Source: Vibrio metschnikovii CIP 69.14
GTDB lineage: Bacteria; Pseudomonadota; Gammaproteobacteria; Enterobacterales; Vibrionaceae
DNA: 64,000 nt
Reading direction: 5' to 3'
Assembly: GCF_000176155.1 (NCBI RefSeq)
Contig: NZ_ACZO01000007.1
Span: 806,001-870,000 of the forward strand
A program made the position numbers and the translations under genes. Below the pieces are notes generated by a model. That model saw nothing but the letters and a program-made list of their open reading frames with translations. It was not told the DNA's origin and made no database searches. Positions within the stretch are counted from its first letter, which is position 1. Each line of letters starts with the position of its first letter. Positions 62,571-64,000 of the stretch are shown piece after piece.

Positions 62571-63116
62571 GTGTTCGTAGAAATAACAAATAGCGATGTG
62601 ATCGCCTTTTCATCTGTTTTTATTGCGTTGATAGCTTTAGTAGTTGCCATAATTCAAGGTGTTGTCGCAAGGAAGCATAATGTTCTTACTTTAAAACCTG
62701 TACTTTTTTTTGAAAGTATGTTGTCCCCAAGAGATGGTGTTTCCATAAATTTTCGAAATCATGGTCAAGGGCCTGCATTTGTTGAAGCTGTTTACTACAA
62801 GTTTAATGGACAAAAATATCCTATATCATCTCCTAGTAGTTACGATGATTTGGTAAAGACCATGGGAGCTCTGCGACTGAAAGATGTTGAGTTCAGCATA
62901 ATGTGTAATCTTTCCATTTCTTCAGTCGTTGTACCCTCACAAGGAGAAGCTGTTTTTTTGCAGTTTTTTAACTACGATAGTACCCCGATCTTAGACGAAG
63001 AAAAAAATAGAAAAATAATTGAATCACTTCCAGAGTTTGAGATCTATTACAAATGTAGTTATGGAAAGAAGTATATGGAGAAATGGAGGGTGAGTAATCC
63101 TGTGAACTTACTATAA
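62571..63116 (+). CDS. Membrane-anchored protein of unknown function, 181 aa
   Basis: GTG start after ATAGGAGCTGGTAT. One membrane helix at about residues 12-32 (AFSSVFIALIALVVAIIQGV), followed by a soluble domain with strands (LKPVLFFESML, SINFRNHGQGPAFVEAVYY). The FRNHGQGPA segment is a feature of a common small-membrane-protein family with an N-terminal helix and an Ig-like sheet, which I cannot name with certainty. Function unknown. Confidence 0.68.
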   Translation: MFVEITNSDVIAFSSVFIALIALVVAIIQGVVARKHNVLTLKPVLFFESMLSPRDGVSINFRNHGQGPAFVEAVYYKFNGQKYPISSPSSYDDLVKTMGALRLKDVEFSIMCNLSISSVVVPSQGEAVFLQFFNYDSTPILDEEKNRKIIESLPEFEIYYKCSYGKKYMEKWRVSNPVNLL

Positions 63117-63123
63117 ATTTGCC

Positions 63124-63246
63124 TAACAAACTGCTTAAGAGGGATTCGCAATGCGTGGCATTTTCAGCATGCGTTGGGTTTTGTGATTCAGGTGGTGTGC
63201 GGTAACTTTTGTAGTGCATTGCTCACCCCTTAGCAGGGCGTTAGAT
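63124..63246 (+). repeat. attC 79 (divergent class b)
   Basis: Core GTTAGAT at 63240-63246; outer arms TGCTTAAG / CTTAGCAGGG. Confidence 0.93.
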
Positions 63247-63260
63247 TAAAGGAGTTACAT

Positions 63261-64000
63261 TTGACAAAACAACAGAAAGTTAAGCATCACTTTTTACCCG
63301 AAGTGTATCTAAAAGGCTTTACGCCCGAGGGTGATGATAAGTTGTTTGTTTTGAGGAAGCCTTACGGAAGCATTAGTCAAATGCATCCTGCTCAGATGAT
63401 GTACAAGAAGCACCTATACACTGTCGAAGGATTCGATAATCCTCAAATGATCGAAGACTTTTACCAAGAAGTGGAAAGCGAGCTTTCAAGTGCATTTGAG
63501 GTTGCCACCTATCTTAGGAATAATCCGAGTGAATATGTAGCTCTAAAACAAAAAGCATCATTTCATCAATTAGTTAAGTCTATTATAGCTTTTCAGTTTT
63601 GGCGTTCTCCCACACAAGAAGCACTAGCTATTAAAATGTCCGAGATGCTGCCATCAATTTTTCATAGTTTGCCTAATGAAGTTGGTAAAACAATAGGACT
63701 CAATGCGTACTTTATTGATTATCTGTATCAAAACAGGGGGGATGAATCGCATCGAAAATTAATACAGAATATGGTTCTACCTTTATTAACATTTCGTATG
63801 TACGATGACACCTTAATTGACTTTAGTTTCTTTGTTGCTGACAAGGATGGTGGTTATGTATTAACTTGTGATAACCCAGTTATTTACCAAGATCTAAATC
63901 AACTATTTTGTTTTAAGTCATTCGCTTTTCCATTAACGAAGAATATTATTATTGCGTCCAATGCTTTAAACAATGGTTTCACAGTAGATAAATTCAATCG
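63261..64000 (+). CDS. DUF4238 family protein, 3' end outside window
   Basis: TTG start after TAAAGGAGTTACA. The frame is open to the last base, with at least 246 residues visible. KHHFLPEVYLKGFT at residues 8-21 is the DUF4238 opening (HH.(L/V)P..YLK.F), and YVLTCDNPVIY near residue 205 with FPLTKNIIIASN after it is the conserved C-terminal region. DUF4238 proteins are frequent in mobile DNA; their activity is not established. Not completed here, so length cannot be judged. Confidence 0.85.
   Translation, partial: MTKQQKVKHHFLPEVYLKGFTPEGDDKLFVLRKPYGSISQMHPAQMMYKKHLYTVEGFDNPQMIEDFYQEVESELSSAFEVATYLRNNPSEYVALKQKASFHQLVKSIIAFQFWRSPTQEALAIKMSEMLPSIFHSLPNEVGKTIGLNAYFIDYLYQNRGDESHRKLIQNMVLPLLTFRMYDDTLIDFSFFVADKDGGYVLTCDNPVIYQDLNQLFCFKSFAFPLTKNIIIASNALNNGFTVDKFN

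Noticed and set aside
1..64000. Integron integrase, attI, cas genes, tRNA or rRNA.
   Set aside because: Searched by eye for tyrosine recombinase motifs, Cas1/Cas3/Csy signatures and conserved RNA; none found.

Overview
This window is an internal stretch of a large sedentary chromosomal integron (superintegron) from a Vibrio. The evidence is 79 attC recombination sites, nearly all 121-126 bp. They run head to tail in one orientation, each starting TAACAA and ending in a GTTRRRY-type core. Between them lie single small promoterless genes or gene-free cassettes. No integrase gene, attI, rRNA, tRNA or housekeeping gene is present; the orientation places intI/attI to the left of base 1. The attC sites fall into families. 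Class a has an arm like AAGAGGGAC and a right arm GCCCCTTAAGCGGGCGTTA (a1 inner TTCC, a2 inner AGCC, a3 inner AACC). Class b has GGGATTCGCAACGC with TTGCTCACCCCTTAACG. Class c has AAGCAGACCCTCAACGC with GTTTCGGGCTACTTAATTGG. One site is a V. cholerae-type VCR (10165-10290). A V. vulnificus/V. parahaemolyticus-like host is plausible, but species is not decided by the sequence.

Layout. 1-13 kb: an HNH nuclease cut by the left edge, a frameshifted membrane gene, an orphan type I-F CRISPR array as a cassette, a papain-like protein, GNAT, a TIR protein, GST, and an ISAs1-type IS inside an attC. 13-30 kb: VC0807-like membrane protein, Asp/Glu racemase, VOC protein, isochorismatase, a second ISAs1-type IS fused to a truncated pentapeptide gene, methyltransferase, a two-gene cassette, peptide deformylase, and an ISAs1-derived MITE in another attC. 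30-41 kb: second CRISPR cassette, a minus-strand HipA-like kinase pair, a divergent TetR/HPP cassette with visible operators, a pentapeptide protein, a Phd/RelE toxin-antitoxin pair and VOC proteins. 41-52 kb: the intact copy of the frameshifted gene, a Septu-like ATPase/HNH pair, an IS66 element that splits a gene, an Abi-alpha protein, a DUF2971 protein and the third CRISPR cassette. 52-64 kb: DUF1289, GNATs, pentapeptide copy, membrane proteins, a nucleotidyltransferase, a DUF1778/GNAT toxin pair, and a DUF4238 gene running off the right edge.

About a fifth of the window is one gene-free cassette family (family A, 21 copies), built around an internal tandem repeat of about 188 bp; a second gene-free family (B) has 5 copies. 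Several cassettes are exact or near-exact duplicates.

Functionally the array is a store of accessory genes. Likely anti-phage or stress genes (TIR, Septu-like, Abi-alpha, HipA-like, two toxin-antitoxin pairs, three CRISPR arrays) sit among small metabolic or modifying enzymes (GST, VOC, GNAT, isochorismatase, Def, methyltransferase) and many small membrane proteins of unknown role. Most genes carry their own Shine-Dalgarno, many start with GTG or TTG, and at least 17 take their stop codon from the TAACAA of their attC. The most unusual feature is the packaging of leader plus CRISPR array plus attC as an integron cassette, three times, with no cas genes in the window.
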